Origin: Gigaspora rosea
Taxonomy: Eukaryota > Glomeromycota > Glomeromycetes > Diversisporales > Gigasporaceae
Assembly: GCA_003550325.1 (NCBI GenBank)
Contig: QKWP01000006.1
Location: 444,661 to 508,660 of the forward strand
Length of the DNA: 64,000 bases
Direction: 5' to 3'
Shown here in pieces: positions 36,316-48,924 of this stretch (the stretch's first letter is position 1; each line of letters starts with the position of its first letter). Made by a program: the position numbers and the translations under genes. The notes under the pieces were generated by a model. That model worked only from the letters and a program-made list of their open reading frames with translations, did not search any database and was not told where the DNA came from.

Positions 36316-36640
36316 TGATCATCACCAGTGATCTACAATGCATAAAACAAAATAAACAAAACAAACTAAATAAAAATTAAATCTCTTTAATATTAGGGTA
36401 AGGGTAAGAACTGGGATGGGGCAGGGGGTATAGTTTATACCAAAATTTTATAAGGAATTTTTTTTTTTGCATAAAAAAAAGTAGTTTCATAGGCAAAATT
36501 TTAGGTTAGAAGCAATTTTAGGAATTTTTTAAAAATTTTTTTTTGTTACACAAAAATTGATCTACATATTACACCTGATCCTGAATTTTAATTGGTAAAT
36601 TGAACACCGGTGATGATCACCAGTGGTGATAATTAGCAAA
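36316..36640. mobile_element. MITE-like element with GATGATCATCACCAGTG ends
   Basis: TTACCACTGATGATCATC at the left is mirrored by GATGATCACCAGTGGTGATAA at the right. The interior is AT-rich and non-coding. Confidence 0.6.
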
Positions 36641-37110
36641 CTTCATATATATATATATATAATATATATATAAAAAATGGCGAGAGTAAAAATTTCCTTT
36701 TCTGGAGGTCGCTTAAAGCCAGGTTCATCACGAAATTTTCCATTTTACACAACCAATCAAAATCGAAAGTTTTTGTTTATACGGATCATCCCAACGAAGC
36801 AAAAAAAGTAAAAATGCAAGAAATACAAAAAACGAGTGTCTAAACTTTTCTTGGCCCATTAAAAAAAAATGTCAGGGAGACGATTTTATATATAAAGCCT
36901 TTTAATTTTCTTCTATAGGCTCTAAACTGACCCTAACCTTAACGTTAATTTAAATTCATGATGGACCCAGCTTTAAGCGTCCCCCTTTTCTGGGTGTTGC
37001 GAGGAAATATTTTATGTCGATCTCTGCATTAAAAAGACACAATAGCCAAAAATGAAACGATTATGTTATATATAACCTATAACAGACGTTACATGATCAT
37101 ATATGGTAGG

Positions 37111-38799
37111 TAAGGTCCGGAATGGGCCGGGCCAAACCCTGAATTTATGGGCCGGGCCGGGTTTGGGTCTAGTCTGGGCTCATATTTTTAGGCCCAATAT
37201 TTTTATGGGCCAGGCTTGGGTTAGGCCCGCTAATTACTGGGCCGGACCTGGGTTTTTTAAACAAGCCCGGGATGGCCCAACAATACCAGTGTTACTATAT
37301 AGTAATAACTCTCTGCCCCAAAATTACAGCATTTCATTCTACCCCTGGCTTACATAATAATTAATTGATCATACTTCCGATCGTCCTTACATTGTTTTAC
37401 CTTATTACTAATTATATCCTTCGTCCCTTTCCTATTTTCTTTATCTATACTTACCCTACGTTATTACTATATAGATCTTTCTTATTACTATCTATAGTTG
37501 TCCCGATTTCTATATATGTCCTTCTATAGATATATTTAATTACTATACCTGAATTCATACTACATTAATCTGTGACGCGTGAGTTTGAATTGGTTCGATG
37601 CAAGGACAATATTAAGCATCATTGAATGAGCAAAGCCTTTATATATTATCACAAATCTGTTAGCTCGATGAAGATTCAGTAAAGCAGTTGTCGAGATTAA
37701 TGTTTCGGGTGAAATGTCTTAATTCAGATGGTAATGGGAAGGGAAGTTTTATTGGTGTTGAAGGAATTAAAGATTAGTAATATCGGAAGGAAGTTGATCC
37801 GATAATTGAATAGTTAATTATTTATGTATCTTGAACATGTATATAATTCAGATGTATTTGCTTTTCATGTATCGTTAGAAATCGTAAGGTATTATTAAGA
37901 GTGTGAGCATAAGGCATTGTCTTAATGATTCCTCCTGTATAATAAAGACTCCTTTGTGAATGTTTGTTATATCGTATCTCTTGACTTTCCTTTATTTATA
38001 TCGTTTCCTCATGAATCCCTCCTCGTTATTTTATAAATCTGACCCATGTATTCCTTCTCTTGTTCACTATCGCTAACTAAATCTGGCCTTCTAATCTGAC
38101 GCTCTCCTGATTCGATAGTAACACCGGTAAAAATGCCAAAAATTTTCATTACAGCTATTACAGCTGTTTCATAATTCCTGGGACACCTGGTAAAATTAGC
38201 CAAATAATTTTTCAGCTAAACTGATTGTTATTATTTTGGCATAATAAATTCAATATTGGGTGCGTGATATACTATGTAAAACAAAACTATTATCGCGCAC
38301 TCAAAACGATCATGCTGAAATCAATAACTTAACCAGATCGGCTGAAAAATCATTTTGTTGATTTCATCAGGTGTTCTAGGAATTATGAAAATAGCTATAA
38401 CCGTAGTTTACAATATACAAAATTGTACGTATTATATAGAATACGGATCCTGAACTGTTATACGATTGCTGATCAATGGATCACATCTCTATATTTGAAG
38501 CTATTTAATTTGAAAATGGTTTTAATTATTAAAAACAACCAAGCCATTATTGAGAAATTAAAAACATTTAATAATTCTTATAGCTATATGGAAATTTAAG
38601 TTGATTATTTTGATCCCAAATTTTGTTGTAGAAATTGGCGGGCCTATTTGGGTCGGGTTTGGGCCGGGCCTAATTTTAATTTAAGGCCCGTCATTTGGGC
38701 TTTTTTTTTTCTTGGGCCGGGCTTGGGCTCATAAATATTTTGTGGGCCTAAGTATGGGCCCTATTGAAGCCCGCCCAACCCGGCCCATTCCGGACCCTA
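37111..38799. mobile_element. 1.69-kb hAT-like non-autonomous element
   Basis: The terminal repeats are TAAGGTCCGGAATGGGCCGG at the left and the complement ending CCCATTCCGGACCCTA at the right. They are flanked by ATGGTAGG (37,103-37,110) and ATAGTAGG (38,800-38,807), an 8-bp target duplication with one mismatch as expected of hAT. Subterminal arrays of GGGCCGGGC and GGCCCG occupy about 165 bp on each side, in sharp contrast to the AT-rich surroundings. No transposase is seen. An imperfect inverted repeat lies inside at about 38,153-38,405. Confidence 0.88.
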
Positions 38800-39310
38800 A
38801 TAGTAGGTCACAATGGTTAACCCAAAATTATAAAGCGCTAAATCGTGCTTCACTTCTTTAGATGCATGGGTTGTTTATCTTTTCTTAGCTGGAAAATTTG
38901 ACAACTAAGCGGTTCTTACACAGTTTTTACAAAGTTACGAGATTTTTTTTTCGCCATTTATTGGAAACCAACTTTTTTTCTGTTTCCTTTTAAACGAACA
39001 ATTTTTTACTTAAATTAATCGAACAAAATTGAATAATATTTCTTTCAACTAAAATATAAAATTTACTTCGTAACTTTGTTCTTTGAACTTAATACTTACC
39101 TGTACAAGATTTGATTCAAAGCAATCAATTTTAAAGGCTGTGCATCTAGATAAAGGTTTGAACCTGCGTGTTAAAGAATAAACGCCAGTTCCAATTAAAG
39201 AATACAAAATACCTTGTAAAATACATATTCAATATTGTTACAAAACATTTAAAAAAATTTTCAATAAAAATTTTTATATGATACCACGTACAGTTTTGAT
39301 ATACATAGTT

Positions 39311-39400
39311 TCGCCATGATTCGCCAGTTTTGTCACGTTTCGACAGTTTTGCCAGTTTCGGATTCGTCTTTTTAAAATTTTTGGCAAAGTCGAAACGGGT
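39311..39400 (+). repeat. TTTCGCCAGTTTTG short repeats upstream of gene A
   Basis: Imperfect copies of TTTCG(C/A)CAGTTTTG, also at 48,035-48,175 and 53,535-53,690 at the matching distance before genes B and C. Confidence 0.6.
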
Positions 39401-39485
39401 TTGCCTAGATTATAGCCGTGACCACCCACCCTTTAATCTGCGTTATGTCCATTTTTATTTGGTCAAAAAAAAAATAAAAATAAAA

Positions 39486-39683
39486 TTAAATAAATAATTT
39501 TTTTTCACCAGCTTGGGCATAATTTGGATCAGACTTAGCCTTTGTACGTTCTGGAGTTGAGTAAATAAACATGGGCTTCATTTGAATAGCTGAGCTTTTA
39601 TTTACGTGGCTTCGGTTCGGTCTAAACTCAGCCTGTACGAATTTCTTCTTAAAGCTTAGGCGTAAGGACAGTTTCATTTTCAA
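39486..39683 (-). pseudogene. Conserved small minus-strand ORF upstream of CBM14 gene A
   Basis: 65 codons, basic N-terminus (MKMKLSLRLSFKKKFVQAEF) and a hydrophilic C-terminus (TKAKSDPNYAQAGEKK). The same reading is recoverable before genes B (48,424), C (53,950) and D (57,740). Each of those has a stop after RPN or FV, or an insertion, while TKAKSDPNYA stays in frame in C and D. This looks like an ancestral exon of a divergently oriented gene, now dead in most units. It is open only in unit 1. No family is recognised. Confidence 0.35.
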
Positions 39684-40109
39684 TTTTCACAAATATATAT
39701 CTATATTTTTCAAGTTTCTAACATCATCTCGTTCGGCTCGGTTATTGTATTAGAGCAGATGTTTCTTCAGTGGTTTCGGATCTTTTACCGATTAATAACA
39801 AAAATATCTCACTTTAGAACCAGGGTATTTCCTATACACAACTGCATCACATGTCACGACTGGTTGGGAGAGCAATGTACATGGTCGCACTTTAGTTCCA
39901 GTCACAACTGTGTAGTGAACATAATTGCACCACTCATCGAAGCAAAATTTGGGAAAAATTAATGAATACATATCGTAATTATTACGTTACTCAGAGAGGC
40001 TTCAGAACTGCCACGTCAACCTCACACAGCCCAATGCATAAACAAATCATAACAGCACTAAAACAATTTGAAAATGAGTTTTCTTTTTCTTTTTTTTTTT
40101 TTGATAAAA

Positions 40110-40118
40110 TTATAAATA
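40110..40118 (+). promoter_or_regulatory. TATA box of CBM14 gene A
   Basis: TTATAAATA about 125 nt before the ATG; the word and its context AAAATTATAAATA are conserved before all four genes. A second TGTATAAAG lies 90 nt upstream of the ATG. Confidence 0.5.
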
Positions 40119-40235
40119 CATTAGGACTTACGTTTATCTGTTTTGTATAAAGAATAAAAAAGTTTATATTTTCAAAAATCCATAAATCTATTAAATACAA
40201 AATTTTTTATAATTAAATAATAAAGTCCCAACGTG

Positions 40236-40591
40236 ATGAAATTCATCGGAAAATCCGTAATCATCCTGTTTATTATGATGCTATTATATACTATTTTCGT
40301 TTTCGGTGGTATTATTGACGGTAATAATAATTTTTGTAAAAATTTCTAATTATAATTTAGAATCTTAACTATGGAAATATGTAAAAATTTATTTTAGGTA
40401 TCGGGTGTGCGGAGTTACCTAATGGACTTTATGCTAACCCTTATGATTGTAAAACATTCTATCAATGCTCTAATGGTGTAGAATATCTGTTTGATTGCCC
40501 TGATGATTTACAATGGAGTTCAAAATTACAAAGATGTGAATGGCCAGAAAATTCTGATTGTGAGAATCCTGTTTATCCGCCGCCATATTAA
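40236..40591 (+). CDS. Secreted single-domain CBM14 (peritrophin-A) chitin-binding protein, copy A
   Basis: Two exons, 40,236-40,320 and 40,398-40,591, with a 77-nt GT-AG intron splitting a glycine codon, give 92 aa. Exon 1 is a signal peptide (MKFIGKSVIILFIMMLLYTI, then FVFG). Exon 2 is one complete six-cysteine domain with spacing C-x13-C-x5-C-x9-C-x12-C-x7-C, including NGLYANPYDC, FYQCSNG, LFDCP and LQW...RCEWP. This matches the CBM14/peritrophin-A pattern, whose aromatic residues bind chitin. The last residues are a short proline-rich tail. Such proteins bind chitin outside the cell; in fungi they may shield the wall from plant chitinases (as Avr4 does, known for that family), but the single six-Cys form here is closer to arthropod domains. 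The start differs from C and D by one Met because ACATG is ACGTG here. Confidence 0.88.
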
Positions 40592-40970
40592 TGATGTCCA
40601 AATTTTTTTAGTGTACAGTATGTACAATACGTATAGTACTTATGTAATAAAGTTGGTTTAACAGTTATATTTTAAAATTTTTCCTAATATTAGTCTATAT
40701 TACAACTCTTAAATCTATTTTAATAAATAAATATTTAATATATCAAATTAATAAAGGCAGTTTATTGTATTAATATTTAATTAAATATTACAGTAAATTA
40801 TTTAAATTATTTTATATTTACTAATATAATTTTATTTTAGATATTATTTAATTTAATTTAAATATTTTTTATTTAGGCTGTTAGAAGTTAATTTTTTCGG
40901 TTAAAATCAACCCTCCCCCTTGCCCTTTGATGTCCCCGGTAAAATGAACTTAAAAAAGTAAAAATAAAAA

Positions 40971-41086
40971 TACCGTATAACCGCGGAATAACGCGAAGTG
41001 GTGTGGTTTCGAATTTCGGCCTAAATTAAGATTAATTCGCCGAAATTCGAAATAACTTCTTTTGCGTTATTTCGAGGTTATACGGC
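40971..41086. mobile_element. 116-bp hairpin MITE TACCGTATAACCGCGGAATA
   Basis: Left TACCGTATAACCGCGGAATA, right TTATTTCGAGGTTATACGG, with a short middle. Unit 2 has only the left half (49,817-49,880), so part was lost there or replaced by the insertion at 49,883. Confidence 0.75.
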
Positions 41087-41099
41087 AAATATAAAAATA

Positions 41100-42130
41100 A
41101 AAAATCACTTAAATTAAAAAAAATAAAATAAAAAAATATTTTAAAGTAAAAAATAATTTAAATGAAAAATAATTTAAAAAAAATAATAATTTAAAATAAA
41201 AAAATAATTTAAAACAAAAAAATAAAAATTTAAAATAAAAAAATAATTTAAAATAAATAAAAAATATTTTAAAGTAAAAAATAATTTAAATGAAAAATAA
41301 TTTAAAAAAAATAATAATTTAAAATAAAAAAATAATTTAAAATAAAAAAAATAATTTAAAACAAAAAATAAAAATTTAAAATAAAAAAATAATTTAAAAT
41401 AAATAAAAAAATATTTTAAAGTAAGAAATAATTTAAATGAAAAATAAATTAAAAAAAATAATAATTTAAAATAAAAAAATAATTTAAAACAAAAAAATAA
41501 AAATTTAAAATAAAAAAATAATTTAAAATAAATAAAAAATATTTTAAAGTAAAAAATAATTTAAATGAAAAATAATTTAAAAAAAATAATAATTTAAAAT
41601 AAAAAAATAATTTAAAATAAAAAAAATAATTTAAAACAAAAAAAATAAAAATTAAAAATAATAATTTAAAATAAAAAAATAATTTAAAAAAAAAAAAAAA
41701 AAATTTAAAATAAAAAAATAATTTAAAAAAAATAAAAAAATATTTTAAAGTAAAAAATAATTTAAATGAAAAATAATTTAAAAAAATAATAATTTAAAAT
41801 AAAAAAATAATTTAAAATAAAAAAAATAATTTAAAACAAAAAAATAAAAATTAAAAATAATAATTTAAAATAAAAAAATAATTTAAAATAAAAAAAATAA
41901 TTTAAAACAAATAAATAAAAATTTAAAATAAAAAAATAATTTAAAATAAATAAAAATAATTTAAATAAAAAATACATAATTTAAATAAAAAAACACATAA
42001 TTTAAAATAAAAAATAATTTAAATAAAAAATATTTAAAATAAAAAACAAATTTATAATAGAAAAATAATTTAAAATAAAGAAATAATTTAAAATAGAAAA
42101 AATAATTTAAAATAAAAAAATAATTTAAAA
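41100..42130 (+). repeat. AT satellite built on AATAATTTAAAATAAAA
   Basis: Short units AATTTAAAATAAAAAAATA grouped in longer blocks of roughly 125-205 bp marked by TATTTTAAAGTAAAAAATAA at about 41,138, 41,268, 41,411, 41,537 and 41,740. A shorter version follows gene B at 50,800-51,080. Non-coding. Confidence 0.85.
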
Positions 42131-42189
42131 ACGGTTTTACTAAATGGTGCTCAACACCATAATGATTTTCACCAATCAAATTTTTTAAA

Positions 42190-42434
42190 TACAGTGTAAT
42201 GTAAAGATCAGTTGTAACATAAAATTTTGGTTGTTTTGCTATTTTTTTTAAAAAATACCTTCTAACTCAAAATTTTATCTATGAAGCCACTTTTTTTTAA
42301 AAAAAAAATCCACTTGTGAAATTTTACTATATACTATACCTCACCCTAACCCTAACTATTAACTCTAACTTAACATTTAACAACTTTAATTTTTGTTTAT
42401 TTTTTTGATATTGATCTTCACGTTACACTGCATA
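42190..42434. mobile_element. MITE-like element with ACAGTGTAATGTAAAGATCA ends
   Basis: ACAGTGTAATGTAAAGATCA at the left is mirrored by TGATCTTCACGTTACACTG at the right. An outer pair GGTGCTCAACACC / GGTGTTTAACACC lies just outside. Present in unit 1 only. Confidence 0.6.
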
Positions 42435-44480
42435 CTGGTGTTTAACACCACTGGTTTGATTTATAATTATTGTTTAAAAATAATAAAATAAAAAAAAAAT
42501 TAATTTAATAAATTTAAAAATTAATTTTAAAAAAAATAAAAAAAATTAATTTAAATAAAATTAAAATTAATTTTAAAAACAAATAAAAAAAAAGAGAGAA
42601 AAAAATAAATAATATAAAAAGCCAAAATTTTAGTTCCTACTTGGCTGTCCTCTCAAATATGTTTATTTCAGTTTGCGATGAAACGACTCAAGGAAAAAAG
42701 AGCTTCCGATGTGTTTTTTTTTATTCGATTGTGAAGAGCTAGAGAACCAGTATTGATTAAAAAGAAATATTTAAACATGTAATTTTTGCAGAAATAGCAA
42801 TTACAATTAATTTTTAAATCATCCGATCAATGATTTATTTCATTCAATGAGAGACAAAGTTTGCATTCGGCCAATAAGAACTTGGGGAATTAGTAAACTC
42901 AAAATTCCAAATGGTGCAGATTCGATCACTAGATCACGAAAATTTTGTTTGTAAAAACTGTATGTACGTACAAAGGTCTTTTTCTCGGAGAATGCATTAT
43001 ATAATTATATTATTATTATTTTTTTTTGCTCCTCTCTTTTGTAAGAGGAATGTAATGTTAACTACTGAATCAAATTTATCTGACCTAATAAGCAACTTAA
43101 CTAGAATCTCTAGGCTAAATTTAACTTGTAGTCAATTCGTTATAATAGATTTACTACTTTAAAAATAGTTTGTTCATCTTATATGTTCGTTTCATTTTCT
43201 CCACTTCCTTCCTCTTCCAAAAGTTCTGGAAAGTGATGTTAACTGAAAAATTATGTTCGAACACCTTAATAATATTTAGAATTTATATAAATATATATTT
43301 ATAAAATATAAATTATATATTTTATATAAATATATAATCATACATATGTTAAGAAAAATATATTTGATTTATCTAACAAAAAACTCCGGTTGATCAAATT
43401 AACAAATATGATTGGTCAATTTGAATATCAATATTTCTATCGGGTCCCACTTAATAAATGATCGGTAAAAAATTTAGCGTACAGTACGTACAGTACGTAC
43501 AGTACAGTTCGTATAGTACAGTTCGTATAGTACTGTACATAGCACATCACTAAGGAGTTCTGAATGAATTCTTTTATAATCTTACTAATTAGAGTAGGCC
43601 TCCAATCTTATTATCAAAATTTTGGGTTAAAAATTAATATTGAAAAGGAGATTTTAACAGTTAAGGATAAAGACAAATTAAATAACAGAAAAAATTTATT
43701 ATCGAAATTTAGCTATTTTTTAATTATACTCGAAATCTTTTTATCTTTTAATCTAAAAGAAGAAAAATATTAAGATTGTAAAAGCTATTTAAAATAGTAA
43801 TAAGCAATCTAAGTTTTATATATTATTTATTTGTTATAGTAAAATTCTTTAATAAATAATATTAGACAAAATTTTGTTATCCTTACATTGCTTTTATTTT
43901 AGATTTGAAAAAGAAATCATAAATAAGTTGGAGTTTTAAATTAGTTTTGGAAATAAGATAATAGAGGTTAAAAAACTTTAGCTTTTTCGTGTGGTATAAA
44001 AAGGTAAATAGTGGCTCAAGATAAGTTTTTCTAAATATGTTGGATTAGAAGCATTATTTGTTCGAGTGAATTTATTGGATTTGGAGCATTTATGTAATGT
44101 TTGTGGCTCAGATCGAATCTTACGTATCAATTATTGTTAGTGAAGTCACGAAAATCGCAAAAGTCTGGTTAGTTTATTAATCAGATTAATCCAATTAATT
44201 CAATTAATTCAGTTAGTCAATTAATTCAATCAACCCGATTCATCTAATTTCGTGAATTAAAGATTTAGTAAACTTAGCAGTTAGGGAATTAATTCAATTT
44301 ATACCGCAGCAATTGTAGAAACTATAAATACGATGTCATTAATTAAGCATTTCTGGGAAAAACTCAGTCGAGTTCAACGTAGAAATGGTTCGCTCTATTA
44401 ATTATCCAAATTCGTGTAAAGAATTATTAGTTTACTCCTGTGATCCGTATAAAGCCTATGTGACGTGTACAGAGCACTAA

Positions 44481-44857
44481 GGCCACGCAAAGATGATTTT
44501 TCGTTTTGCATTACATGGATTTCAAAATTCAAGGACGGACGGACGGATTATTTTATTTTATTTTATTTTACTGCAAATAGAATAATGCTCACATTTAAGG
44601 TTATACAATGTTAATTTTCATTTTGCATAACAAGGAATCAAAAATTGGCCGGCAGTCATATTTTTCCTGTCAGTCCTATCGGACAATTACGGAAAATTAA
44701 GGTCTCCATCGGGTGACACCGGATGAATATAGCGCGGGAAAAAATAGATGTCAAAAATCGATCAATTGGCACAATTGGGATCTAAAAAAAAAAATTGAAA
44801 AAATTGAAAAAATGGGACGGCGGATAATGCAAAACGAAAAATCAACTTTGCGTGGCC
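44481..44857. mobile_element. Harbinger-type MITE GGCCACGCAAAG, copy in unit 2
   Basis: The ends GGCCACGCAAAGATGATTTT and AAAATCAACTTTGCGTGGCC are flanked by TAA on both sides. A 3-bp TWA target duplication is typical of PIF/Harbinger. Unit 1 at 22,815 shows the empty site. The interior is GC-richer and non-coding. Confidence 0.85.
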
Positions 44858-45369
44858 TAATCTAACGCCCTAATTGCTCGGACGTTGCCTACCACTATTA
44901 GAGCATAGTTTAGTTGGTTTTTATTGTGTTGTTTAGGTAGTATTAATATTGTGACACTCGTGAAACTCATAAGTTCTTGATTACGATCCAGCCCAGCTAT
45001 TCTTAGTGGCTGGATTGTGCTCACTTTGTATATATAAATAATGATTACATTGAAATAGAGTAAGTGATTCAATGAGATTAATATAATCGGTCCATCTAGT
45101 CTATCCTGATCCAATGACCACTGATCTTTAGAACGCGGTCTTGTGACTTTCTAATTAAACAATAGTCATCAAAAATTATACCTCTAAGAGAATAAGGTAG
45201 CTGCACGATAACATAAAGTATAATCTCAATTTTACAGATAAAATGTGTTGAATCAAATATTGTGCTCCCAAATTACAATATTTCTGTGAGTTATATCATT
45301 TGAAATAATTCATATTTCGAATAACTACAAAAACAAACCCCCTAACAAAATATTTCTGTTTTCAATTGT

Positions 45370-45755
45370 TGTTACGGGGAGAAATGAACAATGTTAATTT
45401 TTACGGTGCAAATGATGATAAGAAGGCAGTTCGCTAGAGGCGTGACTAGGTAGGTGATTTAACCCGATTTAGTATAAAAATAGCTTATGTATTAACATAG
45501 TCTGAATTTATTATATTCTTTGCTTATTGAATTTAATTATAGATAATCCTCGATTCCCCTTAAGAAGAGCGAAACACTTCCTTTTTATACTCATCCGACT
45601 TTAACATGCCATGTGTATCAGGCGATAAATGCAGAAATGGCTTGATATAACTAAATCACCCACATTAAGGCTAAGCCTCATACATCGGGATTATGCATGA
45701 TCTGAAATGTGGCGCAGTATAAACTTATTATCGACATTACTTTTTGCCCGTGACA
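45370..45755. mobile_element. Solo LTR (386 bp)
   Basis: Starts TGTTACGGGG, ends CCCGTGACA and is flanked by TTGT on both sides. Unit 1 at 23,368 has the single empty site CAATTGTACAG. The ends suit a Ty3-like LTR left after recombination. A TTTTTATAC promoter-like word lies inside. Confidence 0.8.
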
Positions 45756-48034
45756 TTGTACAGTAACACTTTCTATTTGATTTATTTGCTTAATCCTTGT
45801 TTTGTTTTTTTTTTTTTAGTGAATTATAGTGTCATTTTGAAACTAATTTTAAAGTGAAGCACTATGGTAGTCCGACCAGTTTAAGCATATAATTCAACAT
45901 AATCTAGCGTCACCAATGTAAAAACTTCAGTATCATGATAGAGTAAAGTATTATCAAACTTGATTTTCAATAAACAAATCTATAAATTTCGATTCATTCT
46001 ATAATCGTTCTCCGACAACCTGACAATGAGTCACGGTTACAATAGCGTCATATTTTGAATTTTTTGTATACATATTGATTTAAGGTGCTCTTAAACATCT
46101 CCTCAGTAGGTTAGCTGAACGATCCGATTAAAATTTAAGCCAAAAAAAAAAAAAAAACCGGAGCCGCTACCAAATCCGAAATTGTATAAAGTATATTAAT
46201 TTGGTTATATGAACGAGAGTATTTATTTCAGACCTGTTGATATATGAGTTTATAATAAAAATTACAATAAAAACATCTAGACTTACTATAAACTTTAACT
46301 GAGATCATTTTCAGCATACATATTAACTTTTTTTCGAAAAATAGTAGAATAAGGTTATTAAAAACACTTGTTAAAATTTTGCAAATTTTTAATAAAATTT
46401 TTTTGAAAAATATTTCTAATTTTAAAACTGCAATTATGGTGTCCCAATACTCACACAAAAGTGCCTTACACAACAGCTGTGCCGGGTTCTGGACGAAAGC
46501 TTTTATGCAATCAAATACCAAACAATAAAAAACAAAGAAAACCAAGAAAACGAAAAAATCCACACAATACTATTGAGAGGGAGAAATTCGTCATTGGGTT
46601 GGATCATCAGGTGTCATGTATCCTTTCCCACACATGTCTGCCATGACTAGTGTTGTTAGGCGAAGTCTATTTTCAAATGACGAAATACAAAACCTAAACG
46701 AAAATAAAAAGATGAAAGTCGAAACCTCTCGAAATCCTAGCAAATTATCGAAGCCCTGACGAAATTTTAAACCTTAACGGAACCTCAAAATCCCTTAAAC
46801 GCTGGCAAACCAGCAAAACAAAGCCATCTTACAGCTGAGTTATTCATATCATATGTTTATTTGTTTATACAAAATCAGCTATTAAAAAATAGGTTGAGCA
46901 TAAACTAATGCTTAAGGTTTTAATAATTCGTCCTATAGTTTTTAATAACATAGTCATTGCATTTTCAAATGTATATACCTGAAAACAATAGAGTATTCAT
47001 AAGAAATTCTGACTTTTCATATGGATGAATTTTTTTTTTGATTTGGAGATTATTAAAAGTTAATGATAATATTTCATAATTTTTAAGAATAGTCTCCAGT
47101 AAAATAGAATTGATATTACGCTAAAATTGAATTGTACGTTTGTATTTCATTGGTCAATTGCTTGTGCCGTAATTATAAATCATCATTTAATTGGTCAACC
47201 GCTTTCCTTAGCTGCAAATTGCTTATAAAGACTCATAATATTTAACAGTCACAAAAAATAAAAAGTAGCTTACGTCACAATTAAAGTGAAATCCAATAAC
47301 GAAACTTTTTAAATAATAATTTATCATTATTGTGCTTCAGAGCTTTAACTATGATGTAAACTACTTTTTTTTTTTTTGTGGCAATGCTAGGGCTGTTCAT
47401 AATAATCAATTCTTAATTTTTTTATATTATGCTATATTTTACCTGTTTTTCCATGTTTCGTTGGGGTGCGCAGTATACTATGTAAATCAAAATTATATGT
47501 GGATTCCTTATTTAATTTAAATAATCGATGATTTTAAGTGATTATTAATAGATGAATTAAGTAATATATTTTTTATATATAAAATCTTGCTTCACTTCTT
47601 TAGATGCTTGGATTGTTTATCTTTTCTTAGCTGGAAAATTTTACAACTAAGAGGTTCTTATACATATTTTTTACAAAGTTACGAGATTTTTTTTTCGCCA
47701 TTTATTGGAAACCAACTTTTTTTTCTGTCTCTTTTTAAACGAGCAACTTTTTACTTAAATTAATCGAACAAAAATTCAATAGACTGGTATTTCTTTCAAC
47801 TAAAATAAAATTTTACTTCGTAACTTTGTTCTTTGGAACTTGATACTTGGATTCGAAGCAATCAATTTTAAAGGCTGTGCGTGTTAAAGAATAAACGCCA
47901 GTTCCAATTAAAGAATACAAAATACCATGTAAAATACATATTCGATATTGTTACATAACATTTAAAAAAATTTTCAATAATAAATTTTTATATGATACAA
48001 CGTATAGTTTTGATATACATAGTATACCGCGCAC

Positions 48035-48175
48035 TCCAATGTTTCGTTAGTTTTGCTATGTTTTCGCCATTTAGGCAATGTTTCGCCATTTAACAATGAT
48101 TCTCCAGTTTTGTCATGTTTCGACAGTTTCATCATTTTTCGCCAGTTTTGGCATTTCGTCTTTTTAAAATTTTTG
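48035..48175 (+). repeat. TTTCGCCAGTTTTG short repeats upstream of gene B
   Basis: Expanded version of the array at 39,311, with about nine imperfect copies of TTTCGCCA(G/T)TTT. Confidence 0.6.
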
Positions 48176-48916
48176 GCGAAAGTCGAAACAAGGGTTTGCC
48201 TAGACAACTATAGTCGTGACCACCCTTCAATCTGCGTCACGTCCATTTTTATTTGGTCAAAAAAAAAAAAAAAAAATAAAAAATATAAGTGTTTTTCTCA
48301 CCAGCTTGAGCATAACATGGGTTTCATTTGGATAGCTGAGCTTTTATTTACGTGGCTTCAGTTTGGTCTAAACTCAGCCTGCACGAATTTCTTCTTAAGG
48401 CTTAGGCGTAAGGACGGTTTCATTTTCAATTTCCACAAATATATATCTTTATTTTTCAAGTTTCTAACATCATCGCATTCGGCTTAGTTATTGTATTAGG
48501 GCAGATGTTTCTTCAGTGGTTTAAGATCTTTTACCGATTTATAACAAAAATATCTCACTTTAGAACCAAATATAAATATGAAGGCGGGGTATTCCTATAC
48601 ACAACTGCATCATACGTCACAACTGGTTTGGAGAGCAATGTACATGGTCGCACTTTAGTTTCGTTCACAACTGTGTAGTGAACATAATTGCGCCACTCAT
48701 TGAGGCAGGATAAAACAATAGTAAGAAAAATTAATGAATTATTACGCTACTCATGATTTAATTAGGAAACTCTTAGACACCTTTTTTTTTATGGATTGTG
48801 AAAGCTAGAGCTGCTATACATACTGTATTAAACGTCAGTCTCACACAGCCTGCATAAACAAACAATAACAGTACTTAAACAATTTGAAAAATGAGGTTTC
48901 TTTTTTTCGATAAAAT

Positions 48917-48924
48917 TATAAATA
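48917..48924 (+). promoter_or_regulatory. TATA box of CBM14 gene B
   Basis: TATAAATA in the conserved context AAAATTATAAATAGGACTTA, about 138 nt before the ATG. Confidence 0.5.

Larger units (their letters stand above)
38841..43382 (+). repeat. Segmental duplication unit 1, right part
   Basis: Resumes the match with unit 2 at its 47,580 position (GTGCTTCACTTCTTTAGATGC) and runs through CBM14 gene A, the AT satellite and the 42.6-43.3-kb flank, which matches 51,090-52,860. Confidence 0.85.

Noticed and set aside
41100..42130. AT satellite as an origin or CRISPR-like array
   Set aside because: Irregular unit length, no unique spacers and homopolymer-like composition; an ordinary satellite explains it.
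46228..46646. ORFs on both strands in unit 2 near 46.2-46.6 kb
   Set aside because: The matching part of unit 1 (24.0-24.3 kb) has indels that break both frames, so no conserved coding.
48053..48487. 144-codon plus ORF
   Set aside because: Runs through the TTTCGCCAG repeat and opposite the conserved minus reading; not open in the other units.
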